Positions 35,977 to 45,060 of a stretch of DNA of 64,000 nt are shown piece after piece. The position numbers were made by a program, and so were the translations under genes. Every line of letters starts with the position of its first letter. Within the stretch, counting starts at the first letter, position 1. The notes under the pieces are model-generated. The model did no database searches, was not told the origin of the DNA, and worked only from the letters and a program-made list of their open reading frames with translations. This DNA is from JAEMQF01 sp963791595. GTDB lineage: Bacteria > Pseudomonadota > Gammaproteobacteria > Burkholderiales > Burkholderiaceae_C. The stretch covers positions 1 through 64,000 of the forward strand of contig CAWBTF010000030.1 of NCBI GenBank assembly GCA_963791595.1, in the 5' to 3' direction.

Positions 35977-36588
35977 ATGATCGAGTTCTTCTTCGACTGT
36001 TCCAGCCCGTGGACCTACCTCGCGTTCCACAACATCCAGCCGCTTGCCGCCGAGTTCGGCGCGCCCATTCGCTGGCGCCCGGTGCTGGTGGGCGGCATCT
36101 TCAATCAGGTGAACCCCAGCGTCTACGCGATGCGCGAGAACCCGGTGCCGCCCAAGCGCGACTACATGCTCAAAGACCTGCAGGACTGGGCGCGTGAAGC
36201 CGGCCTGCGCATCGTCTTTCCGCCGCAGGTGTTCCCGGTGAACAGTGTGAAAGCGATGCGCGCCTGCATCGTGCTCGATGCGCAGAACAAGCTGGTTCCG
36301 TTTGCCACCGAAGTGTTCGAAGCCCACTGGGGCCGCAACGAAGACATCTCGCAGGACGCCGTGCTGGCCCAGGTCTGCGCGCGTGCCGGCGTCGACGCGG
36401 CGCCGCTGTTTGCGGCGATCGCGCAGCCCCAAATCAAGGAGCAACTCAGACTCAACACCGACGAGGTGATGCGCCGCGGTGGCTTCGGCTCGCCGACGAT
36501 TTTCGTGAACGGCAACGACATGTATTTTGGGAACGACCGCCTGCCGCTGGTGCGGGCAGCGTTGGCGCGAGCGGGTCTTCGCGCCTGA
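35977..36588 (+). CDS. 2-hydroxychromene-2-carboxylate isomerase family protein (DsbA fold)
   Basis: A 203-residue GST-kappa/DsbA-fold protein. The N terminus MIEFFFDCSSPWTYLAFHNI carries the conserved Ser/Pro pocket that binds glutathione, and FPVNSVKAMRACIVLD and GGFGSPTIFVNGNDMYFGNDRL (split: GGFGSPTIFVNG, YFGNDRL) complete the signature. Such enzymes isomerise chromene carboxylates in naphthalene degradation or act on related substrates. No aromatic-degradation neighbours are present, so the role is open. The start at 35977 is unambiguous. Confidence 0.9.
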   Translation: MIEFFFDCSSPWTYLAFHNIQPLAAEFGAPIRWRPVLVGGIFNQVNPSVYAMRENPVPPKRDYMLKDLQDWAREAGLRIVFPPQVFPVNSVKAMRACIVLDAQNKLVPFATEVFEAHWGRNEDISQDAVLAQVCARAGVDAAPLFAAIAQPQIKEQLRLNTDEVMRRGGFGSPTIFVNGNDMYFGNDRLPLVRAALARAGLRA

Positions 36589-36654
36589 CCGATCCTTCCG
36601 AGCGCCTTAGTTAGCTTGGCATGGCTTCGGCAAGCGCCAACGCGCCGGCGAGGC

Positions 36655-39600
36655 TCACGCCGCCGGACGGCGCTTGAAGAACCTCAGTGCCTGCTCGCGC
36701 GGCGCGCGAATCGGGGCGCCGTGTGCCGCGAGCGTGCGGTCGAGCGTGCGGCCGGTGTCGTCGGCCAGGGCCGCCTCGCGCGCCTGGCGCACCGCCAGCG
36801 CGCGCGCCTGCGCCGTGGCGTTGCCGCCAAATGCGAGGTGATCGACGATGTGCAGCAGGTTCTCCTTGCCGCGCTCGTTGGTGCTGCCGTAACCCTTGAT
36901 CAGCCGGCCGCTCGCGGCGATCTCGTGGCCAAGCGTTGCGTCTTCACGCGCACCGCGCTCGACCGCCGCGAGCCAGCGTTCGATCAATGCCTGTTCGACC
37001 GCAAAGCGCTGGCCGCGCCGACGCTGGCCATTGAGCGCCGCGAGCAGCTTCAGCGCCAGTGCACCGAGCACGGTGTGCGCGCCGACGCGCAGCGGCAGCG
37101 CCCACGGATCGAGGCCGCGCGCGACGCGCTTGCTGTCCCAGGCCTGCAAGCGCGTCGCAAGGGAGGCCGGCAGCAGCGCCGCGAACTCGGGGACGCCGGG
37201 CTTGAAGTGGTCGTAAACCTTGACGATCTCATCGTCGCGCGCGCTCACCTCGCGCTTCACGCGCTCCATACGCTTGCTGCTCAGCTTGAGCGAAGCGACA
37301 TGCACGATGTCGTCAAACATCATCCACAGCGCGAGCCAGCGAGTGACCTCTTGCACCGTCGCGCCCGGCTTCGCGGCAGGCGCGCCGGAGTCGCGCTCCG
37401 GCGCGGCGATGCGCTCGATACGTGCCTCGTAGAGCTGGGCGTAGGCGTCATCCTGATAGTCGCGCAGGCGCGGCAGCGCAATCTCGCGCAGGTCGGGCGG
37501 CGCGAGCGCGGCGTCGACCAGCGCCTGCTGCGCGCGGCGCTGCGCGACAGCGTCGAACGCCAGCGCAAAGCCGCGCAGGCTCGATTGCACGCCCTTGCCG
37601 CCGGCGCGGATCGTTTCCTCGAAGATGGAGCGGGCAAACGGCAATACACCGCTCGCCGCGATCGCGCCGAACAGCACGGCGCTGATCGCGGCTTCGGACT
37701 CATGCGCGAGCCGCGGCATGTCGAGCAGCTCGACGCCGCGCGCGTGGCGCCCCAGCGTCGCGAGCAGCGCCGCGGTATCGGACCGGCCGTCGCCCATCTG
37801 CATCTTCTCGGCGACGGTGAGTGCACGCGCGGTGGAACTGACGATCAAGGTGCGCGCCGCATCGGCCATGCCTGTGCCGACCTGGCGCACCGTTTCCAGC
37901 AGCTCGCTCGAGGCCAGCAAGTCGATCGCGCCGGGCACGGGGTTCAGGCTGAACACCGGCCGGCGCCTGGCGAGGGCAGAATCCGGCTCCGGATGAATTT
38001 CCACGTAATACGTGGTCGCGCCGGTGCGCTGCGCGACGCCGGGGATCGACGTGCTCTGCGCGCTGTGGCCGGCGCGTACCGCGGCCTCATACAGCCACTC
38101 GCTGAGCACGCCGCCGCCTTCGCCACCGAGTGCGGCGACGAGGATCGTGATGGGGCGGCCTGGTTCACCCTCACCCCGGCCCTCTCCCGCAAGCGGGAGA
38201 GGGTGAGAATGCGGCTCCCTCTCCACTATCCTCGGGGGAGAGGGTTGGGGTGAGAGGGCGGACGTGGGCAAGCCCACCGGGCGCAGCCAGGCGGTGACGG
38301 CTTCGCGCAGCCGCGCCACCAGCAGCTCTGCCCACGGTGGGTTGCGTACCACTTCAGCGCGATAGAAGCTCGGGCACAGCGTGGCGGCGTGTGCATTCGC
38401 GCCGCACAACCCGCAGCCGACGCAGCCGTCGATCACGGTCGCCACCGGGTCGACCCGCAACGGATCGGGGTTGTCTTTCAGCGTCAGCGTCGGGCAGCCC
38501 GACAGGCGGATGCATGCATGGTCGCCCGTGCACACGTCTTCATCGACGCCGTACTTCACGCGCTCGACGCGTTCGCCGCGCTGCAAGCGCGCCGCCGTCC
38601 ACGGCCGGATGCGGCGCTGCCGCTCCAGCTGGCATTCGCCTTCGGCAATGATGACTTTCAAGCCGTTGAACGGGCTCGTGAACGCCTCTTGCAGCGTGCG
38701 CCGCATCGCGTCGACGTCATAGGTGTGCACGGTGCGCATCCAGGTCACGCCCATGCCTTTCAGTGTGGTCTCGATCACCTGGTTCTTGTGCGCCAGGCTC
38801 TGGTGCAGGCTCGCGTCACGTTGTGCCTGGGCCTTCGCTTCATCGTCCGGCGTGTTCAGGATGTCCTGCGTGCCGGTGGCCGACGTGTAGCCGTTCTTCA
38901 TGATCATCAGCACCGCGTCGTCGCCGCTGAACAGGGCTGATTGAACGCCGGTGAGCAGGCCGTTGTGCCAGAAGCCGCCGTCGCCCATGATCGCGAGCGT
39001 GCGCCGTTGCAGCATCGGCGACACCCCGGCGCGGCTCGCCAGGCTCATGCCGTAACCGAGGATCGAGTGGCCCGAGCTGAACGGCTCGAACGTGGCGAGT
39101 GCGTGGCAGCCGATGTCGGCCGCCACGTGCACCGGGCCGACTGCGGCTTGCGCGAGTTTCAACGCGGCGAACACCGGCCGCTCCGGGCAACCGACGCAAA
39201 AACTCGGCGGGCGCGCGGGCAGCGGGCCGAGGGTCCTTTCCACATCGGCGCGGCGCGCGGCGTTGCCGGCGAGCCAGGCGCGCGCGGCACTCAAGTCCAC
39301 TCCCGGCAGGTGCTTGTCTGCAAAGGCGATCAGCCCTTGCGCGATCACTTCCACGGTGTATTCGCCCGCCGCGGGCAGCATGTCCTTGCCGTGCACGGGC
39401 GTTTGCACATCCAGGCGCCGCAACGCCTGCGCCAAGTCTTTTTCGATGTACTCCGGCGTGCCTTCCTCGACCACCAGCACGCCGCGCTTGCCCGCGCAGA
39501 ACCCGCTCACTTCCTCGGGCACGAGCGGGTACGTGACGTTGAGCACGAGCAGCGGCAGCTCGCTCGTGCCGAAGGCATCGGCCAGCCCACACTGCTGCAA

Positions 39601-40431
39601 CGCGCGGATCGTCGCGTTGTAGAGACCTCCTTGCACGATCAGGCCGACGTCGCTGCGCGACCCGTCGAAGCGCTCGTTCAAGCCGTGCTGCGCGATGTAA
39701 GCCTGAGCGGCCGGCAGGCGCTGGCTGATCTTGAGCTTCTCGTGGCGGAACGTCACGGGCGGATGGGCCAGCCGCATGTAGTCGAACGCGGCGGGCTCGG
39801 CGATCAGCTCGCGCGTTGAGAACCTCGGCGCCACGTTGTCCTTCGCGACGAAGGTGCCGCGCACATGGCAGGCGCGGATGCGCAGCTCCATCACCGCAGG
39901 CATGTTGCTCGCTTCGCTCAAACAGAAAGCGTGTTCGACAAGGCGCACCATGTTCGCCAGATCGGGACGCGGGTCGAACAGCGCCAGCGTGCTCTTCAGC
40001 GCATAGGCGTGGGTGCGCTCCTGGATCACGCTCGCGCCTTCGCCATAGTCTTCGCCGACGACGATCAGCGCCCCGCCCACGACACCGGGCGACGCGAGGT
40101 TCGACAACGCATCCGCCGCGACATTCGTGCCGACGATCGACTTCCACGTCACCGCGCCGCGCAGCGGGTAGTGGATCGACGCGCCGAGCATCGCCGCGGC
40201 CGACGCCTCGTTGGAACAAGCCTCGACGTGCACGCCCAACGTGTCGACATAGGGCTTGGCTTGCACCATCACGTCGAGCAGGTGCGACACCGGCGCGCCC
40301 TGGTAGCCACCGATGTAGGCCACACCCGATTGCAACAGCGCTTTCGTGATCGCGAGAATGCCCTCGCCGTGGAAGGTGGCGCCTGCGCCGAGCTTCAGTT
40401 GCTCGATCTGATCGGTGAATTGAACTTCCAT
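36655..40431 (-). CDS. Indolepyruvate:ferredoxin oxidoreductase family protein, single-chain fusion
   Basis: A 1258-residue fused oxidoreductase that decarboxylates aryl 2-oxoacids to acyl-CoA with ferredoxin. In order: an N-terminal pyrimidine-type TPP domain (GGYQGAPVSHLLDVM); a central TPP domain with GDGGFWHNG near residue 484; a ferredoxin-like Cys segment (CVGCGLCG near 669, with a C-x5-C-x5-C segment just before); a gamma domain (LVAALGGEGGGVLSEWL near 760); and a C-terminal DUF6537-like region. Residues about 723-755 are encoded by an inserted palindromic repeat. The ATG at 40431 is preferred over 40473. It diverges from the peptide ABC operon. Confidence 0.93.
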   Translation of the reverse strand: MEVQFTDQIEQLKLGAGATFHGEGILAITKALLQSGVAYIGGYQGAPVSHLLDVMVQAKPYVDTLGVHVEACSNEASAAAMLGASIHYPLRGAVTWKSIVGTNVAADALSNLASPGVVGGALIVVGEDYGEGASVIQERTHAYALKSTLALFDPRPDLANMVRLVEHAFCLSEASNMPAVMELRIRACHVRGTFVAKDNVAPRFSTRELIAEPAAFDYMRLAHPPVTFRHEKLKISQRLPAAQAYIAQHGLNERFDGSRSDVGLIVQGGLYNATIRALQQCGLADAFGTSELPLLVLNVTYPLVPEEVSGFCAGKRGVLVVEEGTPEYIEKDLAQALRRLDVQTPVHGKDMLPAAGEYTVEVIAQGLIAFADKHLPGVDLSAARAWLAGNAARRADVERTLGPLPARPPSFCVGCPERPVFAALKLAQAAVGPVHVAADIGCHALATFEPFSSGHSILGYGMSLASRAGVSPMLQRRTLAIMGDGGFWHNGLLTGVQSALFSGDDAVLMIMKNGYTSATGTQDILNTPDDEAKAQAQRDASLHQSLAHKNQVIETTLKGMGVTWMRTVHTYDVDAMRRTLQEAFTSPFNGLKVIIAEGECQLERQRRIRPWTAARLQRGERVERVKYGVDEDVCTGDHACIRLSGCPTLTLKDNPDPLRVDPVATVIDGCVGCGLCGANAHAATLCPSFYRAEVVRNPPWAELLVARLREAVTAWLRPVGLPTSALSPQPSPPRIVEREPHSHPLPLAGEGRGEGEPGRPITILVAALGGEGGGVLSEWLYEAAVRAGHSAQSTSIPGVAQRTGATTYYVEIHPEPDSALARRRPVFSLNPVPGAIDLLASSELLETVRQVGTGMADAARTLIVSSTARALTVAEKMQMGDGRSDTAALLATLGRHARGVELLDMPRLAHESEAAISAVLFGAIAASGVLPFARSIFEETIRAGGKGVQSSLRGFALAFDAVAQRRAQQALVDAALAPPDLREIALPRLRDYQDDAYAQLYEARIERIAAPERDSGAPAAKPGATVQEVTRWLALWMMFDDIVHVASLKLSSKRMERVKREVSARDDEIVKVYDHFKPGVPEFAALLPASLATRLQAWDSKRVARGLDPWALPLRVGAHTVLGALALKLLAALNGQRRRGQRFAVEQALIERWLAAVERGAREDATLGHEIAASGRLIKGYGSTNERGKENLLHIVDHLAFGGNATAQARALAVRQAREAALADDTGRTLDRTLAAHGAPIRAPREQALRFFKRRPAA
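38165..38262. repeat. Palindromic repeat inserted in frame in the indolepyruvate oxidoreductase gene
   Basis: Two hairpins lie side by side: CCTCTCCCGC (38181-38190) with GCGGGAGAGG (38193-38202), loop AA; and CCCTCTCC (38217-38224) with GGAGAGGG (38237-38244). The flanks carry CTCACCCC and GGGGTGAG. This is the common proteobacterial intergenic repeat that translates as LSPQPSPP or LPLAGEGRGEGE. Here it stays open and is translated as about 33 residues between two domains. Confidence 0.85.
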
Positions 40432-40579
40432 GGACCCATTGTGACGTGGCACCGTCGGCCCTTCGTCGGCCATTCGGGGCCAGGCACGAAACTCGCTCTG
40501 CCCCGGTCAAGGACAATCCCGTAGCCGCGAAGCCGCCGGAATCGCGCAAGATCGCGGCTTCCAATCCAACCCGATTCCC

Positions 40580-41327
40580 ATGACCTGGTCCATTCTGGCG
40601 CGCGATGAAGACGGCCGCTTCGGTGTCGCGATCGCAAGCCGCTTCTTCGCCGTAGGCGCGCTGTGCGTGCACACGCGGCGCGGCGTGGGTGCGCTGTCCA
40701 CCCAGGCGCTGATGAATCCGCTGTACGGGCCGCTCGGGAATGCAGTGGTTCGCCGAAGGCGCGGCGCCGAGCGGTGTGGTGGCACGCCTGACCCAGGCCG
40801 ACGCCGGCCGTGCGCACCGCCAGGTGCATGTGCTCGACGCAAAAGGTGCATCCGCCGCGCACACGGGCAGCGAATGCGTCGGCTGGTGCGGCCATCTCGA
40901 CGCTGAAGGTTTCAGCGTCGCCGGCAATATGCTCGTGGGCGATGCGGTGATAGCGGCCACCGCTGCGGCCTACCGAGCATCGGCCGGCCAGCCCCTGGCC
41001 GAGCGCCTGATCGCCGCGATGGCAGCAGGGCAAGCCCAGGGCGGCGACAAGCGCGGCCAACAATCCGCCGCGTTGCGCATCCACGCCGAAGAAGACTACC
41101 CGGCGCTGGACATTCGCGTCGACGACCACGCAGAGCCGATTGAAGAGCTGCACCGCCTCTACCTGAAGAGCCTGGAGCGCTTTCAGCCCTTCATCGCCTG
41201 CCTGGCGGGCCGGCTCGACCCGGTGGGCCTGATCGACCGCGCCGCGATCGAAGAGACGGTGCTGCGATTTCAGGCGGCGCAAGCGGCACGCGGCGCGCCC
41301 GCCGAGCCCGAAAGCGCGCCCCGATGA
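40580..41327 (+). CDS. DUF1028 protein (Ntn-hydrolase-like), interrupted by a frameshift
   Basis: The protein starts MTWSILARDEDGRFGVAIAS, the typical DUF1028 opening, related to N-terminal nucleophile hydrolases. It stays in frame to about 40738 (NPLYGPLG). The rest (MQWFAEGAAPSGVVARL to 41327) is one base out; removing one A at 40739-40740 restores GPLGMQWFAEGAAP. The rebuilt length is about 248 residues. The stop overlaps the next ATG by 4 bases, so the gene is the head of a peptide ABC operon, and a role in processing the imported peptide or amide is plausible. As written the first part ends at 40906. Confidence 0.82.
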
Positions 41328-42388
41328 GCGTCCTGCTCGACGTGCGCGATCTGCAAACGCGCTTTGCCACCGACGAAGGCGAACTGGGCGCGGTCGATGG
41401 TGTCAGCTTCGAAATCGAGGCAGGCCAGACGCTCGCCGTCGTCGGCGAATCGGGTTGCGGCAAGAGCGTCACAGCGCTGTCGATCATGGGGCTGCTGCCG
41501 CATCCCGCGGGGCGCGTCAGCGCGGGCTCGGTGCGCTTTGAAGGCAAGGAGCTGATCGGCCTGCCGCTGAGCGAGTTGCAAGACCTGCGCGGCAACGCGA
41601 TGGCGATGATTTTTCAGGAGCCGATGTCGAGCCTGAACCCGGCGTTCACGATCGGCGAGCAGATCGTCGAGACGCTGCTGCGCCATCGCCCGCTCAGCCG
41701 CGCCCAGGCCGAAGCGCGCGCGCTCGACGCCTTGCGCCAGGTGCGCATGCCCGCCCCCGAGCAGCGCCTGCACGAGTACCCGCACAAGCTCTCGGGCGGC
41801 ATGCGCCAGCGCGCGATGATCGCGATGGCGCTCAGCTGCGAACCGCGCCTGCTGATCGCGGACGAGCCGACGACTGCGCTGGACGTGACGATCCAGGCGC
41901 AGATCCTCGACCTGATGCGCACGCTGCAGGCCGAGACCGGCATGGCGATCGTGCTCATCACGCACGACCTGGGCGTGGTCGCCGAAATGGCCGACCGGGT
42001 GCTCGTGATGTACGCCGGCCAGGCGGTGGAACAGGCCAGCGCACAGCAACTGTTCAGCGAGCCGCAGCATCCGTACACGGTGGGGCTGCTCGGCGCGGTG
42101 CCGGGCTTGGACGATTCGGCCGATCTCGACGAACCCGGCGAACCGGAGCAAGCCGATCCGCGCCGCGCCCGCCTGGCGGCCATCGCCGGCCAGTTGCCCA
42201 ACCCCTTGCGCCTGCCGCCCGGTTGCCGCTTCGCCGCGCGCTGCCCCTTCGTGCAGGATCGGTGCCGCGAGCAGGCGCCGCTTCTGCGCGACGTCGGAAA
42301 CGGCCACCTCGCAGCTTGCTGGCGTGCGCCGCTGGACCCCGCCACGTTGCGCGCGACAAGCTTGGCCACACCGGAGTTGGTGCCGTGA
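41324..42388 (+). CDS. Peptide ABC transporter ATP-binding protein (DppD/OppD type)
   Basis: A 354-residue ATPase that energises di- or oligopeptide uptake. Walker A is GESGCGKSVTAL near residue 42, the Q-loop is IFQEPMSSLNPAFTIGEQ, the signature motif LSGGMRQR is near residue 157, and Walker B is LLIADEPTTALD. The C-terminal oligopeptide-HPY domain ends with a Cys-containing CRFAARCPFVQDRC segment typical of OppD/OppF. Its ATG overlaps the DUF1028 stop, and the next gene starts within its own stop (GTGA). Confidence 0.95.
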   Translation: MSVLLDVRDLQTRFATDEGELGAVDGVSFEIEAGQTLAVVGESGCGKSVTALSIMGLLPHPAGRVSAGSVRFEGKELIGLPLSELQDLRGNAMAMIFQEPMSSLNPAFTIGEQIVETLLRHRPLSRAQAEARALDALRQVRMPAPEQRLHEYPHKLSGGMRQRAMIAMALSCEPRLLIADEPTTALDVTIQAQILDLMRTLQAETGMAIVLITHDLGVVAEMADRVLVMYAGQAVEQASAQQLFSEPQHPYTVGLLGAVPGLDDSADLDEPGEPEQADPRRARLAAIAGQLPNPLRLPPGCRFAARCPFVQDRCREQAPLLRDVGNGHLAACWRAPLDPATLRATSLATPELVP

Positions 42389-43503
42389 CCCAGACGCTGC
42401 TGCGCACGCAGGGCCTGAGCAAACACTTCGAGGTGCGCCGCGGCGTGTTCGGCCGGGTGAGCGGCGCGGTGCGCGCGGTCGAGGGCGTCGACCTGAGCCT
42501 CGACGCCGGACAGACGCTGGGCATCGTCGGCGAATCGGGTTGCGGCAAATCCACGCTCGGGCGCCTGGTGCTGCGCCTGCTCGAGCCGAGCCGCGGCCAG
42601 GTGTGGTTCGACGGCCATGAACTCGGCGCCCTTGATGCACCCGCACTGCGCGCGAAACGCCGCGCGATGCAGATCATTTTTCAAGACCCGTTCGGCTCGC
42701 TGAACCCGCGCATGACGGTCGGGCAGATCCTCGCCGAACCGCTGCTGCTGCACGGTCTGCACACCGGCCGCCACGCCGGGCGCGTCGCCGAATTGCTGCG
42801 CACCGTGGGCCTGAACGCCGCCCACGCGCAGCGCTACCCGCATGAATTTTCCGGCGGCCAGCGCCAGCGCATCGGCATCGCGCGCGCACTCGCGGTGGAG
42901 CCCAAGCTGATCGTCTGCGACGAAGCGGTCTCCGCGCTCGACGTCTCGGTGCAGGCGCAGGTGATCAACCTGCTGCAGGACTTGCAGGAGCGCTTCGGCA
43001 TCGCCTACCTGTTCATCGCGCACGACCTGGCCGTCGTGCGCCACATCGCGCATCGCATCGCGGTGATGTACCTGGGGCGCATCGTCGAAGTCGCGACGCC
43101 GCGGGAGTTGTTCGCCGCGCCGCGCCATCCCTATGCGCAGGCCCTGCTCGCGGCGATTCCGCGTTTGCTGCCGAGCCGCGGTACGGCGCGCGAGGTGCCG
43201 CGTGGCGATGTGCCCAGCCCCCTGGTGCAAACGCCCGGCTGCGCCTTTCACACGCGCTGCCCGCACGCGCGGCCGCTGTGCTCGCAACAGGTGCCGGAGC
43301 TGACCGCGAGCGACGGCCATGCCGTCGCGTGCCACTTCTGGCGCGAGATCGTGCCGCCCGCGCTCGACGCAGCGCGCACCGACACTGCACCCGAAGCGGC
43401 GGCACGGCGCCGGCGCCTGCAGGACCTGCAGGCCGCCTTCATTCCCGCTGCACGCGCCGAGCCTCAGTTGAATCTGCCATCCATCGACCCAAGGAGACGA
43501 ACC
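42385..43503 (+). CDS. Peptide ABC transporter ATP-binding protein (DppF/OppF type) lacking its own stop codon
   Basis: The second ATPase of the importer: Walker A GESGCGKSTLGR, IFQDPFGSLNPRMTVGQIL, signature FSGGQRQRIGIARALAVEPK, Walker B LIVCDEAVSALD, and the C-terminal CAFHTRCPHARPLC segment. The GTG start at 42385 overlaps the preceding stop. After the domain ends (RRRRLQDLQAAFIP) the frame has no stop and runs directly into the binding-protein gene; the end given here is the base before that gene's ATG. Removing one T at 43468-43469 would create TGA after AEPQ, a natural end. Confidence 0.88.
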
Positions 43504-45024
43504 ATGAAACCACCCTTCACCGCGTTGCGCGCAAGCCTGGCGGCCCTCACTCTGCTCGGCGCAGCACTCGCCGCGCATTCGCAGACCCTGCGCATCGGCC
43601 TGGCCGAAGACCCCGACGCGCTCGACCCCACGCTTGCGCGCACCTTCGTCGGCCGCGTCGTCTTCGCGGCGCTGTGCGACAAGCTGTTCGACATCGACGA
43701 AAAGCTCGCCATCGTGCCGCAGCTCGCGGCGAGCCACGAATGGTCGGCCGACAGCAAGGCGCTGACGATCAAGCTGCGCAGCGGCGTCGTGTTCCACGAC
43801 GGCGAAAAGTTCGACGCAGCGGCGGTGAAGTTCAACATCGAGCGCCACAAGACGCTGGCCGGCTCCAACCGCAGCGGCGAATTGCGCCCGGTGGCGAGCG
43901 TCGACGTGGTCGATGCGATGACGGTGCGCCTGAACTTGACCGCGCCGTTCTCGCCGCTGCTCGCCGCGCTGGCCGATCGCGCCGGCATGATGGTCTCGCC
44001 CAAAGCCGCGCAGGCGCTCGGCGCGCAGTTCGCCACCAAGCCGGTGTGCTCCGGGCCGTTCCGGTTTGTGGAGCGCGTGCCGCAGGACCGCATCGTGTTC
44101 GAGCGTTTCCCCGAGTACTGGAACAAGGCGGCGGTTCACTTCGACAAGGTGGTCTATACGCCGATCACCGACTCCACGGTGCGCCTGGCGAACCTGAAAT
44201 CGGGCCAGCTCGACTTTGCCGAGCGCGTGGCCGCGTCCGACATGGAGGCGATCCGCAAGGACAAGCGCCTGAAGAGCGCGAGCATCACCGAGATCGGCTA
44301 CCAGGGCATCACGATCAATGTGGGCAAAAGCGAGCAGGCGCAGAAGAACCCGCTCGGCCGCGACGCCAAGGTGCGCGAGGCGTTCGAGCTGTCAATCGAT
44401 CGCGCGGGCCTGGCGCAAGTGGTGATGGACAACGAAGCGACGGTCGGCAACCAGTGGGTCGCGCCGAACAATCCGTACTACGCCAAGGGTGTGCCGATCC
44501 CGAAGCGCAACGTCGAAAGGGCGCGTGCCTTGCTGAAGGAAGCTGGCGTGACGAACCCGAGCTTCACGCTGATGACGACCACGACGTCGGACGCGCAACG
44601 CCTCGCGCTCGTCGTGCAGGCGATGAGCAAGGACGCGGGCTTCGACGTGAAGATCCAGACGACCGAGTTCGCGACTTCGCTGAACATGGCCGACAAGGGC
44701 GAGTTCGAGGCCTATGTGCTCGCCTGGAGCGGCCGCGCCGACCCCGACGGCAACCTCTACAGCTTCGACGCATGCAAGCAGCCGCTCAACTACGCGGGTT
44801 ACTGCGTGCCCGAGGTCGACGCGCTGCTCAACGAATCGCGCACTGCGCGCGACCCCGCCGAGCGCAAGAAGGTCTACGACAAAGTCGCCGCGCGCGTGCT
44901 CGCCGACCGGCCCATCATCTATCTCTACCACCGCAACTGGCTGTGGGCGTTCAACGCCAAGCTGTCGGGCGTGCGCAATGTGCCTGATGGCTTGTTGCGG
45001 GTGACCGGGTTGAAACTGAACTGA
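43504..45024 (+). CDS. Peptide ABC transporter substrate-binding protein (family 5)
   Basis: A 506-residue periplasmic binding protein. It has its own ribosome binding site (AAGGAG at 43491-43496) and a signal peptide (MKPPFTALRASLAALTLLG, cleavage near AAHSQ). The core begins LRIGLAEDPDALDPTLAR and continues with WSADSKALTIKLRSGVVFHDG, the classical SBP_bac_5 pattern of DppA/OppA. It is in frame with the upstream ATPase with no stop between them. The downstream neighbours are the two permeases, giving a complete transporter. Confidence 0.93.
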   Translation: MKPPFTALRASLAALTLLGAALAAHSQTLRIGLAEDPDALDPTLARTFVGRVVFAALCDKLFDIDEKLAIVPQLAASHEWSADSKALTIKLRSGVVFHDGEKFDAAAVKFNIERHKTLAGSNRSGELRPVASVDVVDAMTVRLNLTAPFSPLLAALADRAGMMVSPKAAQALGAQFATKPVCSGPFRFVERVPQDRIVFERFPEYWNKAAVHFDKVVYTPITDSTVRLANLKSGQLDFAERVAASDMEAIRKDKRLKSASITEIGYQGITINVGKSEQAQKNPLGRDAKVREAFELSIDRAGLAQVVMDNEATVGNQWVAPNNPYYAKGVPIPKRNVERARALLKEAGVTNPSFTLMTTTTSDAQRLALVVQAMSKDAGFDVKIQTTEFATSLNMADKGEFEAYVLAWSGRADPDGNLYSFDACKQPLNYAGYCVPEVDALLNESRTARDPAERKKVYDKVAARVLADRPIIYLYHRNWLWAFNAKLSGVRNVPDGLLRVTGLKLN

Positions 45025-45060
45025 GAACGAGACACCAACCGCTGAACCCCTTTCCGCCGC

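Noticed and set aside
34513..36444. 643-codon minus-strand extension of the XRE regulator
   Set aside because: The HTH start at 35262 is clear, and the extension is antisense to the isomerase and DUF2145 genes.
36616..38253. 545-codon plus-strand open frame opposite the indolepyruvate oxidoreductase
   Set aside because: Shadow frame; its end merely translates the palindromic repeat in the other direction.
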